A stretch of DNA of 64,000 nucleotides from Rhynchopus sp. YZ270_cl-10 (lineage: Eukaryota > Euglenozoa > Diplonemea > Diplonemida > Diplonemidae), in the NCBI GenBank assembly GCA_964035575.1, contig OZ037853.1, positions 652,501-716,500 on the forward strand, read 5' to 3'. Shown piece by piece: positions 41,886 to 52,340 of the stretch (the first letter of the stretch is position 1; each line of letters opens with the position of its first letter). Both the position numbers and the translations under genes were made by a program. Below the pieces are notes generated by a model, which saw nothing but the letters and a program-made list of their open reading frames with translations, ran no database searches and was not told where the DNA came from.

Positions 41886-42714
41886 GAATTGGGGCGAAAC
41901 AAAAAAGGCTACAAATAAGAGTTGGTTTATTACTTTACACATTTTCAAACGGTCAAAAATATCGTTTTTTTTTTTTTTTCTTTCTTTGTTCGTTTTGCTC
42001 TCTTTTTAAGGATTCTGTGAAGATAAATCGTGGCTGCTATTCTAGTAGGCTTGATCGTAGTCTATAAACAAACACGATTTTTCGTTATTCGTTTTATTTA
42101 AATACAAAGTAATAGAACTTCACCCCGCCCCTTTTCTTTGGATGGCATTGGCAGTGTTCTGGGGAGGTCCCCCCTCCCTTAGACAGTGACTAAAAAAAAT
42201 ACGTTCTGATTTGTTCAGCGAATTCGAACGTGAAACGAATTCTATAAAACCCGTCAAATTCTATAATCGCTGCCTCAGGTGCCTTCATCTGCACCAGCTG
42301 CTGTTTGGACCGCTTGTACTCATTCTGGGGACAGAAAAGCTCCCAAAGCCACATGTTTTTACCCCAGAGCCGAAGCGAGGGGTACTCAGGCGGTTTCGGG
42401 GTGTTTAGAGGGACTGGGAGTTAGAACCATGTTTCAAAAAGGGTACAGGACCTGGTTGCAACCCAAGGTACCAAGTCCTTAACACTTTTTCAGTTTGCCC
42501 GTTTTGGGGTCAAAACAGGGGGAGGGGTTATGTGGTCGCTGTCCGTGGGGGTGGGGTGAGTGGGAACAGTGTGCAGAGCCGTGAGTGTGGGGGAGGACTC
42601 TCTGCTTGGGTGCTGGACACAGCAAGACTGTGCAGAGCATATCACAACACACAAACAGGGACAACACACCAACCTCTGTGAACAAACACATATCATATAT
42701 TTTCTTTCAAGAAG
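41886..42714. other. Intergenic region before the NLR-like cluster
   Basis: No gene. T-rich at 41960-42010. The last 60 bases (GGACAACACACCAACCTCTG ... TTTCTTTCAAG) match the leader of the intact gene at 54687 and end in an AG four bases before the ATG. Confidence 0.55.
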
Positions 42715-44320
42715 ATGGGATCCGGAGCGTCGAAGCCTGAAAAGGACGAGATTGCAAAGGGAATTACTGGGAAGGAGAGGCCCGTGGACGCAGTGGACAG
42801 CGTGGACGGGAGGACAATGCTGCACAGTGCTGTGCTTGCGGGGGACGTGGAGGCAGTGCGGTTTCTTGTGGAGAACGGGGCAGGGAACGTGCGTGACAGG
42901 GACGGGAAGGTGCCGCTGTGGTACGCACTGCAGCACAGGGACGCGGATGTGCGGGGGCGACTTGAGGCGGAGCTGGGGGCGCATGCAGCACAGATCCTTG
43001 TGGAGGTGGAGGATGCTGTGCAGGTGTACCTCACTCACGGTGTCGCCACAACAACAACAACAGCAACAAGAACAACAGGTGTGGTGGTGGAACGGGGCAG
43101 TGGATATGCAACGATAGCACCTCTTACTGACCCTCACATGGACATGGCGCCACGTGGTTACTTGCTCCCACCACGACAAGACTGTTCGAGTGTGGAACAC
43201 CACAACCGGGAAGGAGACACCAGGTTTCGAAGGGGTCTCAGGCAAGGCTGTGGCAGTGGCCCCTGATGGATCTATTATTTGGTACGGTGGCAAGAGGAAC
43301 TCCGTCTGGAACGCATCCACCGGCAGGCTGACACAGGTAGTTGAAGCAGGAGCATATCAACGCAGTCCTGATGCTGCGGCTGTGTACCCAGATGGATCTC
43401 ATGTAGTTTATTGCTCTTGCGACGACGCTGGCGAAAGGAGAGGGTGTGTGTGGGACGTTGCGACGGGGAAAGTGCAGCCTTTGTGCACAGATTCCAGTGA
43501 GTTTGCGGTGTTCTTGAAAGGGTGTGGAACACTGCATTCCTTAGCAGTGTCTCCCGATGCATCTCACGTGGTGACCTGTTCAGAGTCTTCAGAGGAGACA
43601 GAGGGGGAAGACACATACTGTGCGTATGTATGGAGCATGCCGACTGGGAAGAAGGTGTCAGTTTATGCAGTAAATACCCGCCGTCTCAGAGTATACGCCG
43701 GAACTATGTCTATTTTTAGAGGAGTGGTAGTGACTCCTGATGGAGTGCATGTGGTTACGTACTATGATGACCACACCATACACATGTGGAAACTTCACAC
43801 TGGAGAAGAGACGATGGTGTTCAAAGGACATACTGACGCTGTCACCGGCGTGGCCGTGACTCGCGATGGATCTCGTCTTGTTTCATGCTGTTACGACGAG
43901 ACTGTGTGTGTGTGGGATGTTGCCAGCGGGAAGGAGGTCTTCACCCTGAAGCATGATCGTTACGATGGTAAGGTGTTCGGAGTGGCACTGACACCTGATG
44001 AAGCTCACGTGGTGTCGAGTACGCGCAGTGTGAATGTGTGGAGCATGACCACTGGTGAGAAGGTGGCAGAGATCGAGGCACATTGCGAGTTGCTCGGACT
44101 TGCTGTGAGCCCTGATGGACGCGAAGTGATCTGTGCTTGCAAGGGCAACACTGTGCGTGTGTGGAGCATCTGCACTGGGGAAGACGGCACAATTGATGGG
44201 TTGCGACTGAAGAGAGTGATCGGTGTCCCTCCAACAGTTCCTCGTGCAGTTGGCTGTCGCAATGCTGATGCTGTGGAACCTGAACTTGCGAGACGGATTC
44301 TTTGTGATTTAGGGAAGTGA
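42715..44320 (+). pseudogene. Deletion derivative of an ART-NACHT-WD40 gene
   Basis: The first 144 codons match the intact gene at 54687 (MGSGASKPEKDEIAKGITGK, ankyrin-like block, DPHMDMA). At about 43146 the sequence jumps to the middle of the WD region (matching about 50415 of the other intact gene). The deletion removes the ADP-ribosyltransferase, NACHT, pentapeptide and first WD repeats. The join is out of frame: the upstream frame stops at 43266, giving a 183-residue protein, while the WD part (43154-44320, 388 residues, seven to eight repeats) stays open in another frame. The upstream frame could still make a small acylated ankyrin protein. It is most likely non-functional as a sensor. 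Confidence 0.8.
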
Positions 44321-45827
44321 GCGCACTGTTCGTACTTGCTCTTTGTGTTTGCCTCTTTTCCGAAAGGAATACAGTCTGAATGACGAGCACGAATGGTGTT
44401 GACACTGCCTCGTGCGGTGGTGCCCTCATGCCACTGCGGGTGCGTTGTGCGAGGACAGAAGAGCGGCGGCTTGTGGTATCGTGCTGGTGTGCAATTTCAC
44501 TTGGAGTTGTGATTTTTTTGAAAACAACAGACGAAGCGGTACGCGTACGGTTGTAAGGAAATAATGCAAATGATTGGGCTTCTTCGGATCGAATGATTGT
44601 GTGTAGTTCAAAAATGTATACTGCCTTTCTATTTTGTTCTAATGTTCATTGTTTTTTCCCTTTCACTGCCCTTTGCTTGTGCTCCCACTCCAATTCAATC
44701 AACACTCACAGAGGGGGGACAACAAGATATTAGCATTTTTCATTTAAAGTTTGTTTGTAATGGAGGATGCGTACAATGAATACCACATCGGTAGACTAGG
44801 TCCAAAATGTAGTTTTTTATTTCGGGGACATGACACTTGTGACATATCGTGGGTGATCTGGGGTGAGGAAACGTTCCTACTTTTCAACCCTGTTCCCCAA
44901 TTTCCTTTCGCGATTTTTTACCCTCCGCCGTTTTAGAATCAACAGAGAGTGTACGTTAAGATTTTGTGGGTTTTGGTCTTTTTTGTTTACACCTGAGGAA
45001 TCCCACAAGACACTGAGACGCACACAGTGTCACCGCCAGCAGCTACCTGCAGACGCACACTCTCCTCTCCTCTCCTCCCCTGTCCATTACACTAGTGTGA
45101 GAAACTTTTCAGTTTCACTCACCACAGATCGACAACTCTACCCCTATTTTGTTGCTTACCTCTTACTACATCTCTTTCGGACGGGCAGGACACTTGGTCG
45201 ACACTGCAGCGTTTTCCATTGTGATGCCAGGCATGAGGGCTGTGTGCGTGTTAAGACCTTGGACGAGTACACCTGCCTGCCCTACTCCGTTGACACGGGA
45301 TTGGGTGAGGCCAGCGGTCCAGACCCGACTGTACCAGAAATGATGATACGAGAGACACGTTGACAACCCCACCCCCTTTTTGTTGCTTACCTCTTACCAC
45401 AATCTCCTGTCTGACGCAGGACACTTGGTCGAGACTCCAGCGTTCCCCATCGTGTACGGTGCTTGTCCCAGCATGGCACAACCACCAACAGGCAGCACCC
45501 TGGATGTTAAATTGCATCCGGGGGAACTTACACCGAGTGTGACGCCTCCTGAAGTTCCATGAAGGTTTACCTGAGGATAGAAGGGAGCCACAAACTGTTC
45601 CAAATGGTCACGAAGGCGCAGTGATTTTCCGAAAGTTGGAATCTCAGACAAAATGTCGTCATACCACCATAAACACAGTCTGTCAGACCTATAGCACCGG
45701 TATAATAGGGACATGAATATACCACGTGGTACGTTCACCCCGCGTTTTGGCTGCATTAAAGAGACAGGCTGACACACCACACAACAGGTATACACTGCCT
45801 GCACCTTTGTGTCCACATTACACTAAC
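44321..45827. other. Intergenic region between NLR copies
   Basis: 44321-44465 is the conserved 3' flank of this gene family. 44990-45080 is a weak remnant of an LRR-gene 3' end (GAGGAATCCCACAAGACACTGA). Two partial repeats of GGACACTTGGTCGA-ACT-CAGCGTT lie at 45187 and 45420, and GCATGAGGGCTGT...CACCTGCCTGCCCTAC at 45230-45285 recurs at 60466-60518. No gene is recognised. Confidence 0.5.
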
Positions 45828-48800
45828 ATGGGCTGCGGAGCCTCTAAGCCTGCGAAGGACGAGACATACAACGTCACTACCACTCAAAAGCAGACCTCTG
45901 CAAACGTCGAGGCTTTCGCTACGACCAAGCAAAAGGACGACAGTGCGAAATGCGACAACATCATCGGCACCAGGGACCTTGCGCAGTACGTCAGCGAGAA
46001 ATACTCACACGTGGTGGACAGCGTGGACGGGAGGACAATGCTGCACAGTGCGGTGCTTGCGGGGGACGTGGAGGCAGTGCGGTTTCTTGTGGAGAACGGG
46101 GCAGGGAACGTGCGTGACAGGGACGGGAAGGTGCCGCTGTGGTACGCACTGCAGCACAGGGACGCGGATGTGCGGGGGCGACTTGAGGCGGAGCTGGGGG
46201 CACATGCAGCACAGATCCTTGTGGAGGTGGAGGATGCTGTGCAGGTGTACCTCACTGACGGTGTCGCCACAACAACAACAACAGCAACAAGAACAACAGG
46301 TGTGGCGGTGGATCGGAGCAGTGGAGATGCAACGATAGCACCTCTGACTGACCCTCACATGGACATGGTGACTGACACGAACACCTCGACTGGAGAGGAC
46401 GATCTTGACGGAGACACGGGTGCACTGCGGCACACAGACGGACGGAAGGTGGAGTTCCTGCGGAAAACAAACGACAACAACAACAACAAGAACAAGAACA
46501 GCAATGGAGGTGAAGACCTGCTGTGCTGGCTGCGTGGTCTGCCAAAGGTGGATCCGCCGTTGGGCTACACAGACGAACACGTGCGGCACATGGAGGCGGG
46601 GTTCCGTGTGGTGTGCAAGCGTCTGCTGGAGGACATGAGAGGACGGAGGGAGGCTGCGAGGACACGTGGTGGGCACGTGGAGGTGGAGGACTGGATGGCG
46701 GCACGTGACCCGTTTGAGCTGCTGCTGTCGGGGTTCCTGTTCACGTCTGACTGTGTGGAGTATGTGCTGGACAGCGGCGGGGATGTTGTGTACGACGAGA
46801 AGGACGGCACACCGCAGATTGCGAAAGGGCCTGACGGGAAGCCTCGGTACATCAGACTGACGGAGCGGGCTGTGCTGGACAACCACGGGAGTGCTGCTGA
46901 TGTGAAATCACAGTCGCTTGCGCTGTACATGACGATGAACACTGCGATGCGTGCTGTGGGGCAGCTGGCTGCGGTGAAGGAGTGGAAGGGGACACCTGAG
47001 AAGACAGCACCGAACGTGTTTGAGCTGTGTCCCGCACCCCCGCAGTTGCACGTGATTGCGACCTTTGCGCCGCTGATCCGTGGTCTGGACCGGCTGATTG
47101 GGAGCAGGCGGAAGCAGCTGCGGACTGTGTTCCGCGGAATCAATGTGAACGTGTCTGCGAAGTACGCGCTGAATACGCACATTGTGTGGAACTGCTTCAC
47201 GTCGACAACACTGAAGCGGGATGTGGCTCGGAGCTTCATGTACGGGAAGGGGGGCACGTTCTTTGTGGTGGTGGCGAAGGAGGGTGCTGCAGACGTGAAG
47301 TTCTCGTCTGTGTATGCTTCGGAGGACGAGCTGCTGTACACAGCGAACATCGAGTACCGGGTGCAGTGGAAGCTTTCTCCGACGTTGCTGCGGATGATGG
47401 GGCTGCGCTTTGACGTGATTGTGATGCAGGAGGTGTGTTCTGGTGTTGGTGTTGCAGAGACGAGTGCGGCTGAGCAGGTGGGTGCGCTGCAGGAGGTGAT
47501 GGGACACACAGTCGCGTTCTTCGAGGACTACCTTGCGCAGTACGTGGAGGGGCGTGTGGGGGACGACACACGTGTGGATGAGTCGGAGACACGTCCGCTG
47601 ATGAAGGAGGTGCGGAGGTGGCTTCGTGCACGTGGAGGTGGAGGTGGAGGTGGAGGTGGAGGTGGAGGTGGAGGTGGAGGTGGAGGTGGAGGTGGAGGTG
47701 GAGGTGGAGGTGGAGGTGGAGGTGGAGGTGGAGGTGGAGGTGGAGGTGGAGGTGGAGGTGGAGGTGGAGGTGGAGGTGGAGGTGGAGGTGGAGGTGGAGG
47801 TGGAGGTGGAGGTGGAGGTGGAGGTGGAGGTGGAGGTGGAGGTGGAGGTGGAGGTGGAGGTGGAGGTGGAGGTGGAGGTGGAGGTGGAGGTGGAGGTGGA
47901 GGTGGAGGTGGAGGTGGAGGTGGAGGTGGAGGTGGAGGTGGAGGTGGAGGTGGAGGTGGAGGTGGAGGTGGAGGTGGAGGTGGAGGTGGAGGTGGAGGTG
48001 GAGGTGGAGGTGGAGGTGGGAAGCAGATGTCTTCCGTGTGCACACAGGCAGCAGCGGGCACAGAGCGCAAGCCTGATGTGGGGGCGAGAGAAGAAAGACA
48101 AGGGACGTGTGGTGTGCTATGTGTGATCGGAGAAGGAGGGAGCGGGAAGACGTCTGCTTCGATTGCAATTCTGAGCGACCTTGCAACGTCTGCGAGGAAG
48201 AGCGAAAGCACCAGCAACGAAGACACAACGACAGACAACGCAAACAGAAACAGAAACAGCGTGGTGAGTGATGTGACTGCGGATGCGGATGCGAAGCCGT
48301 ACTTCCCTGTGTTTGTGGCGCTGCCGACTGTGAAGCAGCACCTGCTTGAGAAGGGAGGGCTGGACAGGTTTGTGCTGGAGTCGTTTGCGCTGCGGGAGGC
48401 GGACCGTGCGTTCCTTGCGGAGACGTACGAGGTGGTGCTGGTGCTGGACTCGCTGGACGAGGTGGGGCTGACGCAGGAGGATGTGGGTGCTGTGGTGGCT
48501 GAGGGTGGCCTTCTGTGCCGGCACCCGTGGGTGGAGGCACGCTGCAGCGTTGTTGTGACTGTGCGTGGTGAGTACCTGAAGGGTGTGGACACGTCTCCGT
48601 CTGGTGTGTGTGGGGCTGGTGTGCGTGCTCTGTACATGCAGCCGTTCACAGAGGTGGATGCGAGAACGTACATCAAACGTGCAAACACAGCCTGGGAGAA
48701 GGAACACAAAGAGGAGAAGGGGGGGAAGTCAGCCCACAAGGAAGAGCGCACAGTCTTCGTGCGTGAGGAGGATGTTGAGGGACTTGTGCAGCTGCGGAAC

Positions 48801-51536
48801 CCGTTTGTGCTGCACATGGCGTGCCACGCGCAGTGCAGCGGGCAGGCTTCTGAGGAGGTGATCTACGAGACCTACCTGGAGACGTGGACGAAGAAGGAGA
48901 TGGCGTCTGGTGGAGTTGCTGGTGCTGTTTCGGATGTGTCTTTGGAGGATGTGATGCGTGCAGGGGAGCTTGTTGCATGCAGGATGCTGGAGACAAACGA
49001 GTGGCAGGGGACTGTGGGTGTGGCGTCGAAGCTTCTTGATTCGCAGCACGGTGTGTGTGAGGCTGTGCGGGATGCGTGCTTCCGCTGCCTGCCGTTCCGG
49101 ATTGAGGACTTTGAGGAGGAGCGGAGTGCGTTCACGTTCCGGCACAAGTCGCTTGGGGAGCACCTTGCAGCACGGCGGCTTGCACGTGATCCAGCAGGGA
49201 CACTGGGGACGCTGGTGCAGCGGAGCTTCAGCAAGGACTCGCAGCGTGTGCTTGGGTTCTTTGCGGCGCTGGTGTGTGGAGACAGTGTGCTGTACGAACG
49301 TGCCTGCACAGAGCTGCTTGCGGCTGTGAAGGCGACACGCGGCAGTGCAGGTGCAGGTGTAGTTCCAGGTGGAGATGCAGGTGTTGGTGGGGAGGGTGCT
49401 GTGACAGCAGGGTCGAATGCAGCAGCACTGCTGGCACGTGCACGCATCCCTGTGAGTGGGGAGGACCTGAGCGGGATCCGTGTGTCGAACTGCGACCTGC
49501 GTGGGTCTCTGTTTGTGGAGACGGCGCTGACGGGCGCTTCCTTCTCGAACTGCTGGCTGGAGCACACTGAGTTCAACACCTGCGACACGGGTGGCACGAT
49601 GCTGCCTGACTGCTCCCTTGGCACACCAGTTCCTGTACTGAAGAATGGTGCCCAAGATGTAGCAGTGACACCTGATGGCAGTCAAATGGTAGCAGGGGTC
49701 CAGAGCCGTGTACATGTGTGGAGCATGTCTTCTGGTGAAGAAGTGATGGTCTTGGAAGGACATTCGAGTATGATCATTGGAGTTGCAGTAACACCTGACG
49801 GAACCCGCGTAGTTTCGTGCTCTGCCGACAATACTGTGCGTGTGTGGGATATGCACACTGAGGAGGAAGTGTTCGTCTGGGAAGGCCACGAAGGTAAGGT
49901 GGAGGAAGTGGCAGTCACTCCCGACAGTTCTAAAGCTATTTCAACTTCTCCTCACGACGGCATCCGTGTGTGGGATCTCTCGACGGGGATGGAAGTGCTG
50001 GCAATGAAGTCGCCTGGCATTCACAGCATGGTTATTACGAAGGATGGAAGTCAAATAGTGACAGGCTCTGGGGAGGTGCTGTGCGTATGGGATCTGGTGA
50101 CGGGGAAGCAGGAGATGCAGTGGCCTTGCTGCGTGAAGACTCCGCATGCACTGGCAGTCACTCCCGATGGATGCCATGTTGTTTCGTGCTATGTTGACGC
50201 ACATCTTTGGAACCTCTCCACTGGGGCAGAGGTGATGGTGTTCCATGCCGACGCGATGTGGACAGCAGTGGCAGTCACTCCCGATGGATGTCACGTGGTT
50301 GCTGGATCCGTGAGCGGCACTGTGCACGTTTGGAGCATTTTGACTGGGAAGGAGGTGACGGTGTTGCAAGGACATACTGCTATTGTGACTGCAGTTGCAG
50401 TGTCGCCAGATGGATGCCACGTGGTTACAGGCGCCATATACGAGACTGTTCGAGTGTGGAACACCACAACCGGGAAGGAGACACCAGGTTTCGAAGGGGT
50501 CTCAGGCAAGGCTGTGGCAGTGGCCCCTGATGGATCTATCATTTGGTACGGTGGCAAGAGGAACTCCGTCTGGAACGCATCCACCGGCAGACAGACACGG
50601 GTAGTTGAAGCCGGAGCACGTCAACGCTATGCTGATGCTGCGGCTGTGTACACAGATGGATCTCATGTAGTTTATTGCTCTTGCGACGACGCTGGCGAAA
50701 GGAGAGCGTGTGTGTGGGACGTTGCGACGGGGAAAGTGCAGCCTTTGTGCACAGATTCCAGTGAGTTTGCGGTGTTCTTGAAAGGGTGTGGAAGACTGCT
50801 TTGCTTGACAGTGTCTCCCGATGCATCTCACGTGGTGACCTGTTCACAGACATACGAAGACACTTACGATACGTATGTGTGGAGCATGCCGACTGGGAAG
50901 AAGGTGTCAGAATATGCAGGCACTACTTCCCGTCTCGAAGGAGTGGTAGTGACTCCTGATGGAGTGCATGTGGTTTCGTGCTATGGTGATGACACAGTAC
51001 ACATGTGGAAACTTTACACTGGAGAAGAGACGATGGTGTTCAAAGGACATACTTCATCTGTCACCGACGTGGCCGTCACTCGTAATGCATCTCGTCTTGT
51101 TTCATGCTCTTGGGACAAGACTGTGCGTGTGTGGGATGTTGCCAGCGGGAAGGAGGTCTTCACCTTGGAGCATGGTGAACGCGTGTGCGGAATGGCACTG
51201 ACACCTGATGGAGCTCACGTGGTGTCGAGTACGGACAGTGTGAGTGTATGGAGCATGACCACTGGTGAGAAGGTGGCAGAGATCAGGGCACATTGTGATT
51301 TGCTCAGACTTGCTGTGAGCCCTGATGGACGCGAAGTGATGTGTGCTTGCAAGGGCAACACTGTGCGTGTGTGGAGCATCTGCACTGGGGAAGACGGCAC
51401 GATTGATGGGTTGCGGCTGAAGAGAGTGATCGGTGTCCCTCCAACAGTTCCTCGTGCAGTTGGCTGTCGCAATGCTGATGCTGTGGAACCTGAACTTGCG
51501 AGACGGATTCTTTTTGCTGTTGACGAGGAGGAGTGA
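45828..51536 (+). CDS. ART-NACHT-pentapeptide-WD40 NLR-like protein with poly-Gly linker
   Basis: 1902 residues from the ATG that gives MGCGASKP; upstream in-frame codons are ignored because the paralogue starts at the same place. Gly2, Cys3 and Ser6-Lys7 fit N-myristoylation plus palmitoylation. Ankyrin-like block about 62-126. ADP-ribosyltransferase of the R-S-E class: Arg436 in VFRGI, Ser459 in FTSTT, Glu499/Glu501 in SEDEL. Linker 603-731 is 129 consecutive Gly. NACHT: Walker A GEGGSGKT about 768-775, Walker B VLVLDSLDE near 874, then a long helical region to about 1190. Pentapeptide repeats about 1211-1254 (DLSGIRVSNCDLRGSLF). Fourteen WD repeats about 1271-1857, enough for two seven-bladed propellers. 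Expected role: membrane-tethered, nucleotide-gated sensor whose effector transfers ADP-ribose. The ligand and target are unknown. Ends TGA. Confidence 0.9.
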   Translation: MGCGASKPAKDETYNVTTTQKQTSANVEAFATTKQKDDSAKCDNIIGTRDLAQYVSEKYSHVVDSVDGRTMLHSAVLAGDVEAVRFLVENGAGNVRDRDGKVPLWYALQHRDADVRGRLEAELGAHAAQILVEVEDAVQVYLTDGVATTTTTATRTTGVAVDRSSGDATIAPLTDPHMDMVTDTNTSTGEDDLDGDTGALRHTDGRKVEFLRKTNDNNNNKNKNSNGGEDLLCWLRGLPKVDPPLGYTDEHVRHMEAGFRVVCKRLLEDMRGRREAARTRGGHVEVEDWMAARDPFELLLSGFLFTSDCVEYVLDSGGDVVYDEKDGTPQIAKGPDGKPRYIRLTERAVLDNHGSAADVKSQSLALYMTMNTAMRAVGQLAAVKEWKGTPEKTAPNVFELCPAPPQLHVIATFAPLIRGLDRLIGSRRKQLRTVFRGINVNVSAKYALNTHIVWNCFTSTTLKRDVARSFMYGKGGTFFVVVAKEGAADVKFSSVYASEDELLYTANIEYRVQWKLSPTLLRMMGLRFDVIVMQEVCSGVGVAETSAAEQVGALQEVMGHTVAFFEDYLAQYVEGRVGDDTRVDESETRPLMKEVRRWLRARGGGGGGGGGGGGGGGGGGGGGGGGGGGGGGGGGGGGGGGGGGGGGGGGGGGGGGGGGGGGGGGGGGGGGGGGGGGGGGGGGGGGGGGGGGGGGGGGGGGGGGGGGGGGGGGGGGGGGGGGGGGGGGGGGKQMSSVCTQAAAGTERKPDVGAREERQGTCGVLCVIGEGGSGKTSASIAILSDLATSARKSESTSNEDTTTDNANRNRNSVVSDVTADADAKPYFPVFVALPTVKQHLLEKGGLDRFVLESFALREADRAFLAETYEVVLVLDSLDEVGLTQEDVGAVVAEGGLLCRHPWVEARCSVVVTVRGEYLKGVDTSPSGVCGAGVRALYMQPFTEVDARTYIKRANTAWEKEHKEEKGGKSAHKEERTVFVREEDVEGLVQLRNPFVLHMACHAQCSGQASEEVIYETYLETWTKKEMASGGVAGAVSDVSLEDVMRAGELVACRMLETNEWQGTVGVASKLLDSQHGVCEAVRDACFRCLPFRIEDFEEERSAFTFRHKSLGEHLAARRLARDPAGTLGTLVQRSFSKDSQRVLGFFAALVCGDSVLYERACTELLAAVKATRGSAGAGVVPGGDAGVGGEGAVTAGSNAAALLARARIPVSGEDLSGIRVSNCDLRGSLFVETALTGASFSNCWLEHTEFNTCDTGGTMLPDCSLGTPVPVLKNGAQDVAVTPDGSQMVAGVQSRVHVWSMSSGEEVMVLEGHSSMIIGVAVTPDGTRVVSCSADNTVRVWDMHTEEEVFVWEGHEGKVEEVAVTPDSSKAISTSPHDGIRVWDLSTGMEVLAMKSPGIHSMVITKDGSQIVTGSGEVLCVWDLVTGKQEMQWPCCVKTPHALAVTPDGCHVVSCYVDAHLWNLSTGAEVMVFHADAMWTAVAVTPDGCHVVAGSVSGTVHVWSILTGKEVTVLQGHTAIVTAVAVSPDGCHVVTGAIYETVRVWNTTTGKETPGFEGVSGKAVAVAPDGSIIWYGGKRNSVWNASTGRQTRVVEAGARQRYADAAAVYTDGSHVVYCSCDDAGERRACVWDVATGKVQPLCTDSSEFAVFLKGCGRLLCLTVSPDASHVVTCSQTYEDTYDTYVWSMPTGKKVSEYAGTTSRLEGVVVTPDGVHVVSCYGDDTVHMWKLYTGEETMVFKGHTSSVTDVAVTRNASRLVSCSWDKTVRVWDVASGKEVFTLEHGERVCGMALTPDGAHVVSSTDSVSVWSMTTGEKVAEIRAHCDLLRLAVSPDGREVMCACKGNTVRVWSICTGEDGTIDGLRLKRVIGVPPTVPRAVGCRNADAVEPELARRILFAVDEEE
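47634..48020 (+). repeat. In-frame (GGAGGT)n array coding for 129 glycines
   Basis: 387 bases of GGA/GGT alternation with no other codon, between the transferase and NACHT domains. The coding strand is GGA-rich and could form G-quadruplexes. The paralogue at 54687 has GCACGT repeats and only three Gly codons at this point. Confidence 0.98.
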
Positions 51537-52340
51537 GCGCACTGTTCGTACTTGCTCTTTGTGTTTGCCTCTTTTCCGAAAGGAATGCAGTCTGAGTGAC
51601 GAGGACGAATGGTGTTGACACTGCCTCGTGCGTGGTGCCCTCATGCCACTGCGGGTGCGTTGTGCGAGGACAGAAGAGCGGCTTGTCGAGGTGGTACACT
51701 GCCAGTGCACTAAGTGTGCTGTCTGTTCATATTCACATGTCTTTTCCAAGATGTGTTGCAATTACACATATTTTTTGACCACGTGGTTTTTGGAGTGTCA
51801 CACACTGCCACTTCCACATCTGTACACTATTCATTTCCGACTTTGCTTTTCCCTGGAGTTTGGGGCTCTTGCTGTTTCGTTTTACCAAGGTGGAGCGTTG
51901 AGGAATTCCACACACCTTCCATATTTTTGTGTTGAATGATTGAGAGTTTCAGTGTTGCGGTAAAAACACCTGGTTTGCCTCCTGGCGGCCACTCCTGTCG
52001 AGGAGTGAGCGCACTGTTCGTACACGTTCTTGTGTTTGCCTCTTTTCCAAGACGAATGCAGTCTGAGTGACGAGGACGAATGGTGTTGACACTGCCTCGT
52101 GCAGTGGTGCCCTCATGCCACTGCGGGTGCGTTGTGCGAGGACAGAAGAGCGGCTTGTCGAGGTGTTACACTGCCAGTGCACTAAGTGTGCTGTCTGTTC
52201 ATATTCACACGTCTTTTCCAAGATGTGTTGCAATTCCACATATTTTTTGCCACTTGGTTTTAGGAGTGTCACACCTGCCACTTCCACATCTGTACACTAT
52301 TCATTTCCGACTTTGCTTTTCCCCTCCAGTTTGGATTACC
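51537..52340. repeat. Duplicated 3' flank of the NLR-like gene
   Basis: The stretch from GAGTGAGCGCACTGTTCGTAC through GCCTCTTTTCC, GGTGTTGACACTGCCTCGTG, CATTCACA-GTCTTTTCCAAGATG to TCATTTCCGACTTTGC occurs at 51530-51850 and again at 52001-52320. It also follows the genes or relics ending near 14600 (from 14660), 44320 and 59909. It contains no gene, yet is as similar between copies as much of the coding sequence, so it may be a conserved 3' UTR. Confidence 0.8.

Noticed and set aside
45726-45827. Upstream in-frame ATG for the 1902-residue NLR-like protein
   Set aside because: The paralogue and the deletion derivative start at the MG(C/S)GASKP codon; the extra 34 codons lie in non-conserved leader and would bury the acylation signal.
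46908-48817. Long minus-strand frames opposite the giant NLR-like genes, including poly-Pro and poly-His/Leu stretches
   Set aside because: They mirror the GC-skewed coding strand and the (GGAGGT)n tract; the + strand frames contain the recognisable domains.
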